Assembly (NCBI RefSeq): GCF_001423295.1
Contig: NZ_LMNG01000002.1
Location: 1 to 64,000, forward strand
DNA: 64,000 bases
Direction of reading: 5' to 3'
From: Methylobacterium sp. Leaf112
GTDB taxonomy: Bacteria > Pseudomonadota > Alphaproteobacteria > Rhizobiales > Beijerinckiaceae
How positions within the stretch are numbered: position 1 is the stretch's first letter; the number at the start of each line of letters is the position of its first letter. This document shows, in pieces, positions 50,673-59,123 of the stretch. The position numbers and the translations under genes were made by a program. The notes under the pieces are model-generated. The model saw only the letters and a list, made by a program, of their open reading frames with translations. It ran no database searches and had not been told where the DNA came from.

Positions 50673-51007
50673 GCGCCGGGCTCGCGGCCATCGACGTGAT
50701 CGCTGCCGGTGATGCCCCGTGCGGCGAGCAGGACGACGAGGAACAGCGCCGTGAGGGCGAAGCTGATGACGAGGGCGGTGAGCACCAGGGCCTGGGGCAC
50801 CGGATCGGCGATCCGCGCCGCATCGGCGCCGGCTTCGAGAACCGGCGGGGCGCCGATCGTCAGGCGGCCCATGGCGAAGATGAACAGGTTCACCGCGTAG
50901 GTGAGCAGCGACAACCCGAGAACCACCTGGAAGGTGCGCGGCCGCAGGAGCAGCCATACGCCCGAGGCGGCGAACAGGCCGATCCCCAGGGATAGAACGA
51001 TCTCCAT
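50669..51007 (-). CDS. mrpC: Mrp/Pha antiporter subunit C
   Basis: A 112-residue, three-helix NuoK-like subunit (LSLGIGLFAASGVWLLLRPRTFQVVLGLSLLTYAVNLFIFAMG), with the polar residues of the NuoK family in helices 2 and 3 (QALVLTALVISFALTAL). Its start codon overlaps the stop of the A/B fusion by a single base. Confidence 0.9.
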   Translation of the reverse strand: MEIVLSLGIGLFAASGVWLLLRPRTFQVVLGLSLLTYAVNLFIFAMGRLTIGAPPVLEAGADAARIADPVPQALVLTALVISFALTALFLVVLLAARGITGSDHVDGREPGA

Positions 51008-53919
51008 CAGGCGTCGGTCTCCAGGTCGGCGGCCGCTTCGCGGGCGCGGCGCAGGGATTGCCGCGCCAGGGCGACGAGCATGAGCACGCTGGCCCCCACC
51101 ACGAGCACGACGACGCCGAGATCGAAGGCAACGGCGCTGGCCAGGGGGATTTTCCCCAGGACCGGCACGTCGGCGTACTTGAAGGCGGCGGTGAGGAAGG
51201 GGCGGCCGAACAGCCAGGGCACCGCCCCCGCCAGAACGGCGACGAGGAGCCCGAAGCCGATCCAGGCGATCGGGCGGATGCGCAGGCGCTCCTCCACCCA
51301 TTGCGCCCCGTGGGCCATGTACTGGAGCACGAACGCGATGGTGAGCGCGATGCCCGCCGCGAAACCGCCGCCGGGCCAATCGTGCCCGCGCAGGAAGAGG
51401 TGAAGGGCCAGCACGCACACGAACGGGAACAGCCAGGTGATCACCACGGAGGGGATCAGCAGGGCGTCGGACGCGGTGTCGCCGACGCTGCGCTCCGCGT
51501 GGGCGAGGTCGGCGGCCTCCTGCCTGAGCTGCTGCTTCGGCCGCTCCAGGCTGTCGGCGGCCGGACGGAAGCGGCGCAGGAGGGCGAAGACCGTGAGACC
51601 GACGATTCCGAGCACGCAGATCTCGCCCATGGTGTCGAAGGCGCGGAAATCCACCAGCAGGACGTTGACGACGTTGCGACCGCCGGCTTGGGGATAGGCC
51701 TCCTCGACGAACCAGCGGGCGATGCCCTCGGGTGACGGCCGGGTCATCACCGCGTAGGCGAGGCCGGCGAGACCGATGCCGACGGCGCCCGCGACGACGA
51801 AGTCGGTGACCCGGCGGCGCCGGGCGCGGCGGTTCTCGGCCGCCGGTGCCAGGATGGCCTCATCGCGCTTGGGCAGCCAGCGCAGGCCGAGGAGGAGCAA
51901 CACCGTCGTCACGATTTCGATGAGCAGTTGGGTGACGGCGAGGTCGGGTGCCGACAGCCAGACGAAGGTGAGGCTGCTGACGAGGCCCGCCCCACCGGTG
52001 AGGATCACGGCCGACAGGCGATGGTACTTGGCGCGCTCGGCGGCCCCCACGGCACAGGCGCCGCCCACCAGCCACAGGAGCGCGAAGGCGGGATCGATCC
52101 CGGAGGGATCGGGGACCGGCAGGGCGGGCAGGCCGCGCGCGAGCACGGCCGACAGGCCCGCGATGAGGGCCACGAGGAACAGGGCGCGCAATTGCACCTG
52201 TACGCGCGTCGCCCCGAGCGCCCGTTCGAGCCCGCGGGCCGCATGCACGAGGCCGGTCATGGCGCGCTCGAACATCCAGCCGCCGTCGAGGCGGTGCATG
52301 AGCCAGGGGCCGCCGCGGGGGTTGGTGTTGATGCGCCGGCCGAACGCCAAATAGAGGCCGACACCGCCGGCGAGCGCCCCCATGCTGAGGGCGAGGGGTG
52401 CGTTGAAGCCGTGCCAGATCGCGAGGTCGTAGGCTGGGCCGGCCTCGCCGAACACCGAACGCGAAGCGGTCTCCAGGGCCGGCCCGATGGTGAGGTTGGG
52501 CACGAGTCCGACACTGATGCAGGCCAGCACCAGGACCTCGATGGGCAGGCGCATCCAGCGCTCCGGCTCGTGCGGCGCCTTCGGCAGATCGTGCGGCGGT
52601 GCCCCGAAGAAGGTCTGGCGGATGAAGCGCAGGGAATAGAGCACCGTGAAGGCGGAGGCCAAGGTCGCCAGAACCGGCAGGGCGAGTTGGAGCGGATGGT
52701 CGCCGACGTTGTCGACGGCCTCCGACAGGAACATCTCCTTCGACAGGAAGCCGTTCAGCAGCGGCACGCCCGCCATGGCGGCGGCGGCGACCATGGCGAG
52801 GGTCGCGGTGTAGGGCATGGCCCGCCACAGGCCGCTGAGGCGGCGCATGTCGCGCGTGCCGGTCTCGTGGTCGATGATGCCGGCGGCCATGAACAGCGAC
52901 GCCTTGAAGGTGGCATGGTTCACCGTGTGGAAGATCGCCGCGACGACGGCCAGCGGCGAGTTGAGGCCGAGAAGCAGGGTGATCAGCCCGAGATGGCTGA
53001 TGGTGGAGTAGGCGAGCAGGCCCTTGAGGTCGTGCTGGAAGATCGCGCTCCAGGCACCGATCAGCATCGTCGCCATGCCGGCGGTGCCGACGATCCAGTA
53101 CCAGGCGTCGGTCTCGGCCAGCACTGGCCAGAAGCGGATCATCAGGAAGATGCCGGCCTTCACCATGGTGGCCGAGTGCAGGTAGGCGCTGATCGGCGTG
53201 GGTGCCGCCATCGCCCGGGGCAGCCAGATGTGGAACGGGAACTGCGCCGATTTCGTCAGCGCCGCCGCCAGGATCAGCACGAGGGCGGGCAGGTAGAGCG
53301 GGCTCGTCCGGATGGCATCCCCCGACGCGAGCACCACGGCGAGATCGTAGCTGCCGACGATCCGCCCGACGATCACCATGCCGACGAGGAGGCACAGGCC
53401 GCCGAGGGCCGTGATGGTGAGGGCCATGCGCGCGCCGTCCCGCGCCGCGCGGTTGTCGTACCAGTAGCCGATGAGCAGGAACGAGAAGACGCTCGTCAGT
53501 TCCCAGAACACCACGAGCTGGATCAGGTTGCCCGCGAGCACGATGCCGAGCATCGCGCCGACGAAGGCGAGGAAGAACGAGAACAACCGCGGCACCGGGT
53601 CCTGCGCCGACATGTAGTAACGCGCGTAGAGCACCACGAGGGCGCCGATGGCGAGGACGAGGACGGCGAACAGCCAGGCGAGGCCATCCAGTCGCAGCAC
53701 CAGTGCGACCCCGAGGGAGGGCAGCCAGTCGAGGGTCTGCACCACCGGCGCCCCGCCGATGCGGGGATACAGCGCTCCGATACAGGCGAGACTTGTGAGT
53801 GTGACGAACCCCGCGAGAAGGGCCGCGGCGTTGCGCGCGTCGCGGGGCAGCAGGGCCGCCGCCACGCTGCCGAGGAAGGGCAGGAGCGCGGCCGCGACGA
53901 GGAGGGGCTCGGCAGGCAT
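51007..53919 (-). CDS. mrpA: Mrp/Pha antiporter fused A and B subunits (PhaAB type)
   Basis: A 970-residue protein: a NuoL-like MrpA of about 800 residues, joined to an MrpB domain in the last 160 (SDALLIPSVVITWLFPFVCVLALHLFLRGHDWPGGGFAAGIALTIAFVLQYMAHG). FFWELTSVFSFLLIGYW and LTKSAQFPFHIWLPRAMAAPTPISAYLHSATMVKAG contain the Glu, Lys and His residues of the proton channel. The A-B fusion is the arrangement of rhizobial PhaAB. With C-G it makes a complete six-gene antiporter that exports Na+ or K+ in exchange for protons. The 156 bases upstream, before a divergent gene, hold the promoter region but no motif that I can name. Confidence 0.93.
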   Translation of the reverse strand: MPAEPLLVAAALLPFLGSVAAALLPRDARNAAALLAGFVTLTSLACIGALYPRIGGAPVVQTLDWLPSLGVALVLRLDGLAWLFAVLVLAIGALVVLYARYYMSAQDPVPRLFSFFLAFVGAMLGIVLAGNLIQLVVFWELTSVFSFLLIGYWYDNRAARDGARMALTITALGGLCLLVGMVIVGRIVGSYDLAVVLASGDAIRTSPLYLPALVLILAAALTKSAQFPFHIWLPRAMAAPTPISAYLHSATMVKAGIFLMIRFWPVLAETDAWYWIVGTAGMATMLIGAWSAIFQHDLKGLLAYSTISHLGLITLLLGLNSPLAVVAAIFHTVNHATFKASLFMAAGIIDHETGTRDMRRLSGLWRAMPYTATLAMVAAAAMAGVPLLNGFLSKEMFLSEAVDNVGDHPLQLALPVLATLASAFTVLYSLRFIRQTFFGAPPHDLPKAPHEPERWMRLPIEVLVLACISVGLVPNLTIGPALETASRSVFGEAGPAYDLAIWHGFNAPLALSMGALAGGVGLYLAFGRRINTNPRGGPWLMHRLDGGWMFERAMTGLVHAARGLERALGATRVQVQLRALFLVALIAGLSAVLARGLPALPVPDPSGIDPAFALLWLVGGACAVGAAERAKYHRLSAVILTGGAGLVSSLTFVWLSAPDLAVTQLLIEIVTTVLLLLGLRWLPKRDEAILAPAAENRRARRRRVTDFVVAGAVGIGLAGLAYAVMTRPSPEGIARWFVEEAYPQAGGRNVVNVLLVDFRAFDTMGEICVLGIVGLTVFALLRRFRPAADSLERPKQQLRQEAADLAHAERSVGDTASDALLIPSVVITWLFPFVCVLALHLFLRGHDWPGGGFAAGIALTIAFVLQYMAHGAQWVEERLRIRPIAWIGFGLLVAVLAGAVPWLFGRPFLTAAFKYADVPVLGKIPLASAVAFDLGVVVLVVGASVLMLVALARQSLRRAREAAADLETDA

Positions 53920-54075
53920 CAGGGGCAGGGGCCTCGAAAGCGGGGTCCGGCTGGGTGCTCTGGACGATTTTTCGTGGTTTGTCGCCCCGGCGCCCGGAAT
54001 GGGACCGCGATGAACCGGACCGCACGCCCGCGCATTGAGACCGTGAAGCCCGTGTCCCGGCGCCTGGAGTCAGCC

Positions 54076-54738
54076 ATGAAATCGTATCGGTGGAGCGCCG
54101 TACTCCTTGCCGCCATCCTGTGCGGATCCGGCGCCCTGACCCTGAACGCACCCGCACGCGCCGCCGATGAGGCGAGTGCCGCGAAGCCGGCTCAGTTCCG
54201 GACCGCACCGGCCCCAGGCACCATGCGGGTTTCGAAGGTGATCGGGGTCGGCGTCGTCGGGATGGATCACGTCCGGGTCGGTACCATCGAGGATGTGCTG
54301 CTCGCAGCCGACGGCCGGATCGAGACCGTCGTGATCGGCGTCGGCGGCTTCCTGGGGATCGGTGAGAAGTACGTCGCGGTCCCCTTCGAACTGCTGGCCT
54401 GGAACGTCGGCGACGTGCCACTCACCTCGGGGCCGACCTCGGTCGCCACCCCCCAGAATGCCGCGTCGACGGCCGAGGCCGCCCAGGCCGGGCCGCAGAC
54501 GATGCCGGGGAGCGACACCACCCGCGACGTCCTCGGCGCCGTCGAGGACAAGCACAGCGGGCGGGTCACCGACGCAACGGGTTCCACGGGCGCGCAGACG
54601 CCCACGGGGGAACGCGCGACCGTGCTCGCAGGCGCCTCCGGCAACGCACCCGTCCGGGCGGAGCTGCGGCTGACGAAGGCCGAGCTCGCCGCTGCGCCGG
54701 CTTTCACATTCGACGGTACGGCCGGACGGCAACCGTGA
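54076..54738 (+). CDS. Exported PRC-barrel domain protein
   Basis: A 220-residue protein with a signal peptide (AVLLAAILCGSGALTLNAPARA) and a PRC-barrel in the middle (about 55-115): RVSKVIGVGVVGMDHVRVGTIEDVLLAADGRIETVVIGVGGFLGIGEKYVAVPFELL. The C-terminal half is low-complexity and Ala/Thr-rich, ending LTKAELAAAPAFTF, a motif common at the end of periplasmic PRC-barrel proteins of methylobacteria and rhizobia. GGAG precedes the ATG. Function unknown. Confidence 0.8.
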   Translation: MKSYRWSAVLLAAILCGSGALTLNAPARAADEASAAKPAQFRTAPAPGTMRVSKVIGVGVVGMDHVRVGTIEDVLLAADGRIETVVIGVGGFLGIGEKYVAVPFELLAWNVGDVPLTSGPTSVATPQNAASTAEAAQAGPQTMPGSDTTRDVLGAVEDKHSGRVTDATGSTGAQTPTGERATVLAGASGNAPVRAELRLTKAELAAAPAFTFDGTAGRQP

Positions 54739-54748
54739 GGATCGAGCG

Positions 54749-54973
54749 ATGAACCGGATACTGGCCGTACCGATTTTGCTCGGCGCCGTGGGCGAGGCCG
54801 TCGCACAGACGATGAACCCGGCCCCGCCGATCCCGGAGACCGGGCCGGCGGGCTCCAACTCCAGCGCCAACACCCTGGCGGCGATGGATTTCAATTGGGT
54901 TTGGGTAAGCCTCGTGGCGATCGTGCTCGGGGCCGCCCTCTGGTACATCGTGCGCCAGCGTCAGTCGCGCTGA
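54749..54973 (+). CDS. Small membrane-anchored exported protein (74 aa)
   Basis: Signal-like N-terminus MNRILAVPILLGAVGEAVAQ, a Pro/Asn-rich linker, and a C-terminal helix FNWVWVSLVAIVLGAALWYIV followed by RQRQSR, which should place the tail in the cytoplasm. It lies 10 bases after the PRC-barrel gene, with GAGG upstream, so the two are probably cotranscribed. No family recognised. Confidence 0.7.
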   Translation: MNRILAVPILLGAVGEAVAQTMNPAPPIPETGPAGSNSSANTLAAMDFNWVWVSLVAIVLGAALWYIVRQRQSR

Positions 54974-54976
54974 GGG

Positions 54977-55825
54977 TCACGGCGCGCGAACGGGCCCGGC
55001 GCTCGGGAAGAACAGCTGCTCGCCGCCGATCCGATACGCTGCGATGGAGTCTTGGCCCTTGGGCGAGACGAGCCAGTCGATGAAGGCCTGCCCCTCCTTC
55101 ACCTTCACGGTGGGATGCTTGTCCGGGTCGACCAGCATCACGCCGTAGGGGTTGAACAGGCGCTTGTCGCCCTCGACCAGGATCGCGAGATCACCCCGGT
55201 TCTTGAACGCGAGCCACGTTCCGCGATCGGCCAGGATGTAGGCGCCGAGGGCAAAGGCCGTGTTCAAGGCCGGTCCCATGCCCTGGCCGACATCGCGGTA
55301 CCACTCGCCCTTCACCGCGGCCAGATCGATCCCGGCCTCCTTCCAGCTCCGCAGCTCGGCGCTGTGGGTTCCCGAACGATCACCGCGCGAGACGAACGGC
55401 GCCTTGGCCGCGGCGATCTTCCGGAGGGCGGCGGTGATGTCGGTGCCCTTCGTGCCGGCCGCGTCGCCCTTCGGCCCCACCAGTACGAAGTCGTTGTACA
55501 TCACGTCGAACCTCGCCTTGGCGAAGCCCTGCGCCACGAAGGCGTCCTCCGCCGCCCGGTCGTGGACGAGAACCACGTCGGCGTCACCCCGGCGCGCCGC
55601 GTCGAGGGCTTGACCGGTGCCGAGCGCCACCACCTTCACGGTGATGCCGGTCTTTGCCGCGAAGGCGGGGAGGATGTGCTTGAACAGGCCGGACTGCTCC
55701 GTCGAGGTGGTCGAGGCCACGACGATGGAGGCCGGCTCGGCGCTCGCGGGGAAAGCCCCCAGGGGGGAAGCCCCCAGGAGTGCGAGGAGACCGAGGGTCA
55801 GGACGCTGCGGCGAGGGAAGTCCAA
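54977..55825 (-). CDS. tupA: Tungstate ABC transporter substrate-binding protein
   Basis: A 282-residue periplasmic protein with signal peptide (RRSVLTLGLLALLGASPLGAFPASA). The mature start has IVVASTTSTEQSGLFKHILPAF; the TTST segment and the SRGDRSGTHSAELRSW stretch are characteristic of TupA/PstS-like oxyanion-binding proteins. Tungstate-specific rather than molybdate-specific by similarity. The start lies within the end of the ATPase gene (28-base overlap). Confidence 0.87.
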   Translation of the reverse strand: MDFPRRSVLTLGLLALLGASPLGAFPASAEPASIVVASTTSTEQSGLFKHILPAFAAKTGITVKVVALGTGQALDAARRGDADVVLVHDRAAEDAFVAQGFAKARFDVMYNDFVLVGPKGDAAGTKGTDITAALRKIAAAKAPFVSRGDRSGTHSAELRSWKEAGIDLAAVKGEWYRDVGQGMGPALNTAFALGAYILADRGTWLAFKNRGDLAILVEGDKRLFNPYGVMLVDPDKHPTVKVKEGQAFIDWLVSPKGQDSIAAYRIGGEQLFFPSAGPVRAP

Positions 55826-56508
55826 GGCAGTTCTCCATCGAAATAGGCGCGCGCTTCGGGCGTGCGCGGGGACAGGAGGGTGGTCCGGGTCGGGCCGTGC
55901 TCGACGGCGCGGCCCCGGGCGAGGACGATCACGTCGGCGGCGAGCCGCGCGACCTGTGCGAGATTGTGGGAGACGAGCACCACCTTGGTGCCTTCCGCCG
56001 CCATCTCGGCGATGAGGGCTTCCACGAGCTCGGTGGCACTGGGATCGAGGTTCGCCGTCGGCTCGTCGAGGAGGAGGAGGTCGGGCCGGGCCGCCCAGGC
56101 GCGGGCGAGGGCGAGGCGCTGCTGCTCGCCGCCGGAGAAGCGGGTGGCCGGGTCGCCGGCCCGGTGTGCGAGGCCGACGCGGGCGAGCGCCGCGCGGGTG
56201 CGCTCCCGGCGCTCGGCCCGAGACAGGCTCAGGGGCACGAGGCCGAGGGCGACGTTGGCGGCGGCACTCGCCCGGATGAGGGCCGGCTTCTGGAACACGA
56301 AGGCCCGGCGCGCCGCACCCGGCACCCGCAGGCTGCCACCCGTCGGAACCAACAGCCCGTCGATCACCCGCAGGGTCGCGCTCTTGCCCGCCCCGTTGGG
56401 GCCGACGAGGGCGGTGATGCCGGAGGGCGGGATCGCGAGGCTCAGGCTGTCGAGGATCGTGGTGCGATTGAGGACGAGGCGGATGTCCGTGAGGGTGATG
56501 CCCGCCAT
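55798..56508 (-). CDS. tupC: Tungstate ABC transporter ATP-binding protein
   Basis: A 236-residue ATPase. Walker A GPNGAGKSATLR, signature FSGGEQQRLALARAW, Walker B LLLDEPTANLD and H-loop VLVSHNLAQ are intact. Short, with no regulatory C-terminal domain of the ModC kind, as expected for TupC. Five bases after the permease gene and overlapping tupA. Confidence 0.87.
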   Translation of the reverse strand: MAGITLTDIRLVLNRTTILDSLSLAIPPSGITALVGPNGAGKSATLRVIDGLLVPTGGSLRVPGAARRAFVFQKPALIRASAAANVALGLVPLSLSRAERRERTRAALARVGLAHRAGDPATRFSGGEQQRLALARAWAARPDLLLLDEPTANLDPSATELVEALIAEMAAEGTKVVLVSHNLAQVARLAADVIVLARGRAVEHGPTRTTLLSPRTPEARAYFDGELPWTSLAAAS

Positions 56509-56513
56509 CGCGC

Positions 56514-57209
56514 TCACCCGTAGGCGCGGGCGGCGTGGCCGCGCAGGAGGGCCGCCACCGCGTTCACCGTGACCACGAGTCCGATGAGGACGAGGCCCAG
56601 CGCCAGGGCGAGGCTGAGATCGCCCTTCTGGGTCTCCAGGGAGATCGCCGTCGTCATGGTGCGGGTGTGACCGTCGATGTTGCCGCCCACCACCAGCACG
56701 GCGCCGATCTCCGAGATCGCCCTTCCGAATGCCGCGAGTGCCGTGGTCACGAGGGAGAAGCGGGTGTCGTGGATGAGTACGCCCGCCCGGCGCGGAGCGG
56801 AGAGACCGAGTGAGCGCAACTGCTCGCCGAGATGGTCCTCGGCGTCGGCGATCACTTGGCGGGTCAGGGCCGCGACGAGGGGGGTCGCCAGGACCGCCTG
56901 CGCCGCCACCATGGCGCCAGGGGTGAACAGCAGGCCGAGCGACCCGAACGGTCCCGACCGTGACAGGACGAGGTAGAGCACGAGCCCGACGATCACCGGC
57001 GGCAGCCCCATGAACGCGTTGAGCAGCCCGACGAGCGCGGACCGGCCCCGAAACCGTGTCACGGCAAGGAACGCACCCAAGGGAATGCCCAGAACGAGGC
57101 CGATGGCCACGGCCGACAGGCTGACGCGCAAGGACAGCCACGCGATGGCGACGACGTCGCGATCGAGGGTGGCCAGCCGTGCGAACGTCTCGTGAAGGGT
57201 CTCGGTCAT
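56514..57209 (-). CDS. tupB: Tungstate ABC transporter permease
   Basis: A 231-residue permease with about five helices (LSLRVSLSAVAIGLVLGIPLGAFLAV onward) and a coupling loop ADAEDHLGEQLRSLGLSAPRRAGVLIHD. AFGRAISEIGAVLVVGGNIDGHTRTMTTAISLETQKGDLSLALALGLVLI is characteristic of TupB. First gene of the Tup operon; the 118 bases upstream contain ATAAGA and TCTTAT as an inverted pair (57264 and 57295), a possible operator for a tungstate sensor, which I cannot confirm. Confidence 0.88.
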   Translation of the reverse strand: MTETLHETFARLATLDRDVVAIAWLSLRVSLSAVAIGLVLGIPLGAFLAVTRFRGRSALVGLLNAFMGLPPVIVGLVLYLVLSRSGPFGSLGLLFTPGAMVAAQAVLATPLVAALTRQVIADAEDHLGEQLRSLGLSAPRRAGVLIHDTRFSLVTTALAAFGRAISEIGAVLVVGGNIDGHTRTMTTAISLETQKGDLSLALALGLVLIGLVVTVNAVAALLRGHAARAYG

Positions 57210-57299
57210 GCGCGCCGGAAGCAGGGGTTCGGCTGCGATGCAACGCCCGGGCGGACGAGCGCAATAAGAAGTTCTCTTCCGATGCAGAGCGGCGTCTTA

Positions 57300-57323
57300 T
57301 CCCCGACCGTAACTGATCGGGGA
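57300..57323 (-). terminator. Hairpin downstream of moeA
   Basis: A perfect 7-bp stem, TCCCCGA and TCGGGGA, with a 10-base loop, beginning five bases after the moeA stop on the minus strand. It separates the moeA cluster from tupB. No T-run, so it may not be a strong terminator. Confidence 0.4.
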
Positions 57324-57327
57324 CGCG

Positions 57328-58581
57328 CTACCAGAGTACGGCGTGGGGATAGAACGCGACGGTGTCGCCGGGCGCGACGCCGATGACGTCGTCCGGAAGT
57401 TCGGCGAGGCCATCGCTTTGGGTCAACGACGTGAGAAGGCCTGCGCCCTCACGGGGGAACTTGTGTACCTCCATCACCCCGTCGGGGCCGGGTGCCAGGG
57501 TCACCCGGACGAACTCGCGGCGTCCCGACTTCTTGCGATAGGCGAAGGCGGCGCGGACCTTCTGCGGAACCGGGGGTACGACACTCGCCCCACCGAGGCG
57601 CGCGAGCAGGGGACGCACCACGAACAGCAGCGTCACGTAGACCGCGACGGGGTTGCCCGGCAGGCCGACGAAGGGCGTGCCGTCGACGAGACCCATGGCC
57701 ACGGGGCGGCCGGGCTTGATGGCGAGCCGCCAGAACAGGAGCTGGCCCACCGCCTCCACGGCGGTCCGGACATGGTCCTCCTCCCCCGTCGAGACCCCGC
57801 CCGAGGTGAGGATGAGATCGTGGTCGCGGGCGGCGTCCGCGAGACGCCTCGCCAGGGGCTCGGGCGCATCGCGCAGGATGCCGAGATCGTCCACCCTGAC
57901 GCCGAGGCGCCCGAGGAGGGCCGCCAGCATCACCCGGTTGGAATCGTGGATGGCACCGAGCCCGAGGGGCGTGCCCGGCTCGGCGAGCTCGTCGCCCGTC
58001 GAGAACAGGGCGACCCGCAGACGCGTACGGACGGGCAGGCGCGCATGGCCGGTGGCGGCGGCGAGGGCCAGGTCCTGCGGCACGAGCCGTCGCCCCGCCG
58101 CGATGATCCGCTCGCCCCGCGCGACATCCTCGCCGGCGGCGCGCGCGTTGGCGCCGGGCTTCAAACCTTGCGGTAGCAGGACGGCGTCGCCCTCGCGGCG
58201 CACGTCCTCCTGCATGAACACCGTGTCGGCGCCGGGCGGCAGGGCGGCACCCGTGAAGATGCGGACGGCGCCACCGGATGCCGCGAGGGCATCCGGCACG
58301 GCGCCGGCGGGGAGCCGACCCAGGACGGGGAGCCGGGTTTCCCCGTTCCCATCCAAGTCGGCATGGCGCACGGCGTAACCGTCGACGGCGGAATTCGCGA
58401 AGGGCGGCACGTCGTGACCGGCCACCACATCCTCGGCCGCCACGCGCCCGTCGGCGTCGACCAGGGACACCCATTCGGTGCCGGCGAGGACGGGTAGGCG
58501 CGCCGCGATGAGGCTCGCCGCGTCCTCGATCCGCATCAGCGCCCCGCCGAAGGCGAAGCAATCGTCGCTCAGCTGCGCCAT
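57328..58581 (-). CDS. moeA: Molybdopterin molybdenumtransferase MoeA
   Basis: A 417-residue enzyme that inserts molybdate (or tungstate) into adenylated molybdopterin. The N-terminal SxxDGYA segment is FANSAVDGYAVRHAD; the central active site is STGDELAEPG, GAIHDSNRVML and LTSGGVSTGEEDHV, and the later FVGLPGNPVAVYVTLLFVVRP is the usual MoeA helix. Length is normal. CGGAGG sits before the ATG. The start overlaps the mobB gene by 13 bases. Confidence 0.93.
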   Translation of the reverse strand: MAQLSDDCFAFGGALMRIEDAASLIAARLPVLAGTEWVSLVDADGRVAAEDVVAGHDVPPFANSAVDGYAVRHADLDGNGETRLPVLGRLPAGAVPDALAASGGAVRIFTGAALPPGADTVFMQEDVRREGDAVLLPQGLKPGANARAAGEDVARGERIIAAGRRLVPQDLALAAATGHARLPVRTRLRVALFSTGDELAEPGTPLGLGAIHDSNRVMLAALLGRLGVRVDDLGILRDAPEPLARRLADAARDHDLILTSGGVSTGEEDHVRTAVEAVGQLLFWRLAIKPGRPVAMGLVDGTPFVGLPGNPVAVYVTLLFVVRPLLARLGGASVVPPVPQKVRAAFAYRKKSGRREFVRVTLAPGPDGVMEVHKFPREGAGLLTSLTQSDGLAELPDDVIGVAPGDTVAFYPHAVLW

Positions 58582-59123
58582 GCGTCCTCCGGGAGTTCGA
58601 GGCGATCGAGGGTCGCTTCCAAGGATTCGGCCCGGGCGAGGACAAGATCGGCGATGCCGGCGATATCGTCGAGATCGACCACCGGAACGCCCGCCTCCGG
58701 GAAATCGGTGTCGCTCGCGACCCCGACGATACGCGGATCGCCGGGATGGAGCGGTGGCCGGCCGTTGGCCGCCCGGTGGACTTCGAGCTTGGCGTGCGCC
58801 GCGCGCTTGAACCCCTCGACGAGGGCAAGGTCGCACGACGAGAGTTTGCGCAGAAGATCGGCGAGCGTCGCCTCCGGGCCGTCCGCGACTTCGTGGATCT
58901 GGACCCAGCGCCGGGCGGACGAGACGATGACCTCGCCGGCGCCCGCCTCCCGGTGGCGGTGGGAATCCTTACCCGGCCGGTCGACGTCGAAGTCGTGATG
59001 GGCGTGCTTGAGGGTCGCCACCCGTAGCCCGCGTCCCACGAGGGCGGGGATCAGCCGCGTCAGCAGGGTGGTCTTGCCCGCCCCGCTCCAGCCTGCGAGG
59101 CCGATGATCCGGGGGGCGGTCAT
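58569..59123 (-). CDS. mobB: Molybdopterin-guanine dinucleotide biosynthesis adaptor MobB
   Basis: A 184-residue P-loop protein with GLAGWSGAGKTTLLTRLIPAL as Walker A and RVATLKHAHHDFDVDRPGKDSHRHREAGA, the MobB signature with the DSxRHxxAGA pattern. LALVEGFKRAAHAKLEVHR is the Walker-B-like part. MobB assists MobA in making bis-MGD, the cofactor of the DMSO reductase/formate dehydrogenase family. Its ATG overlaps the MoeA-fusion gene by four bases. Confidence 0.92.
   Translation of the reverse strand: MTAPRIIGLAGWSGAGKTTLLTRLIPALVGRGLRVATLKHAHHDFDVDRPGKDSHRHREAGAGEVIVSSARRWVQIHEVADGPEATLADLLRKLSSCDLALVEGFKRAAHAKLEVHRAANGRPPLHPGDPRIVGVASDTDFPEAGVPVVDLDDIAGIADLVLARAESLEATLDRLELPEDAWRS

Noticed and set aside
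57264..57300. ModE-type molybdate box upstream of tupB
   Set aside because: ATAAGA and TCTTAT are inverted but the spacing and sequence do not match the known ModE palindrome; only noted as a weak operator candidate.
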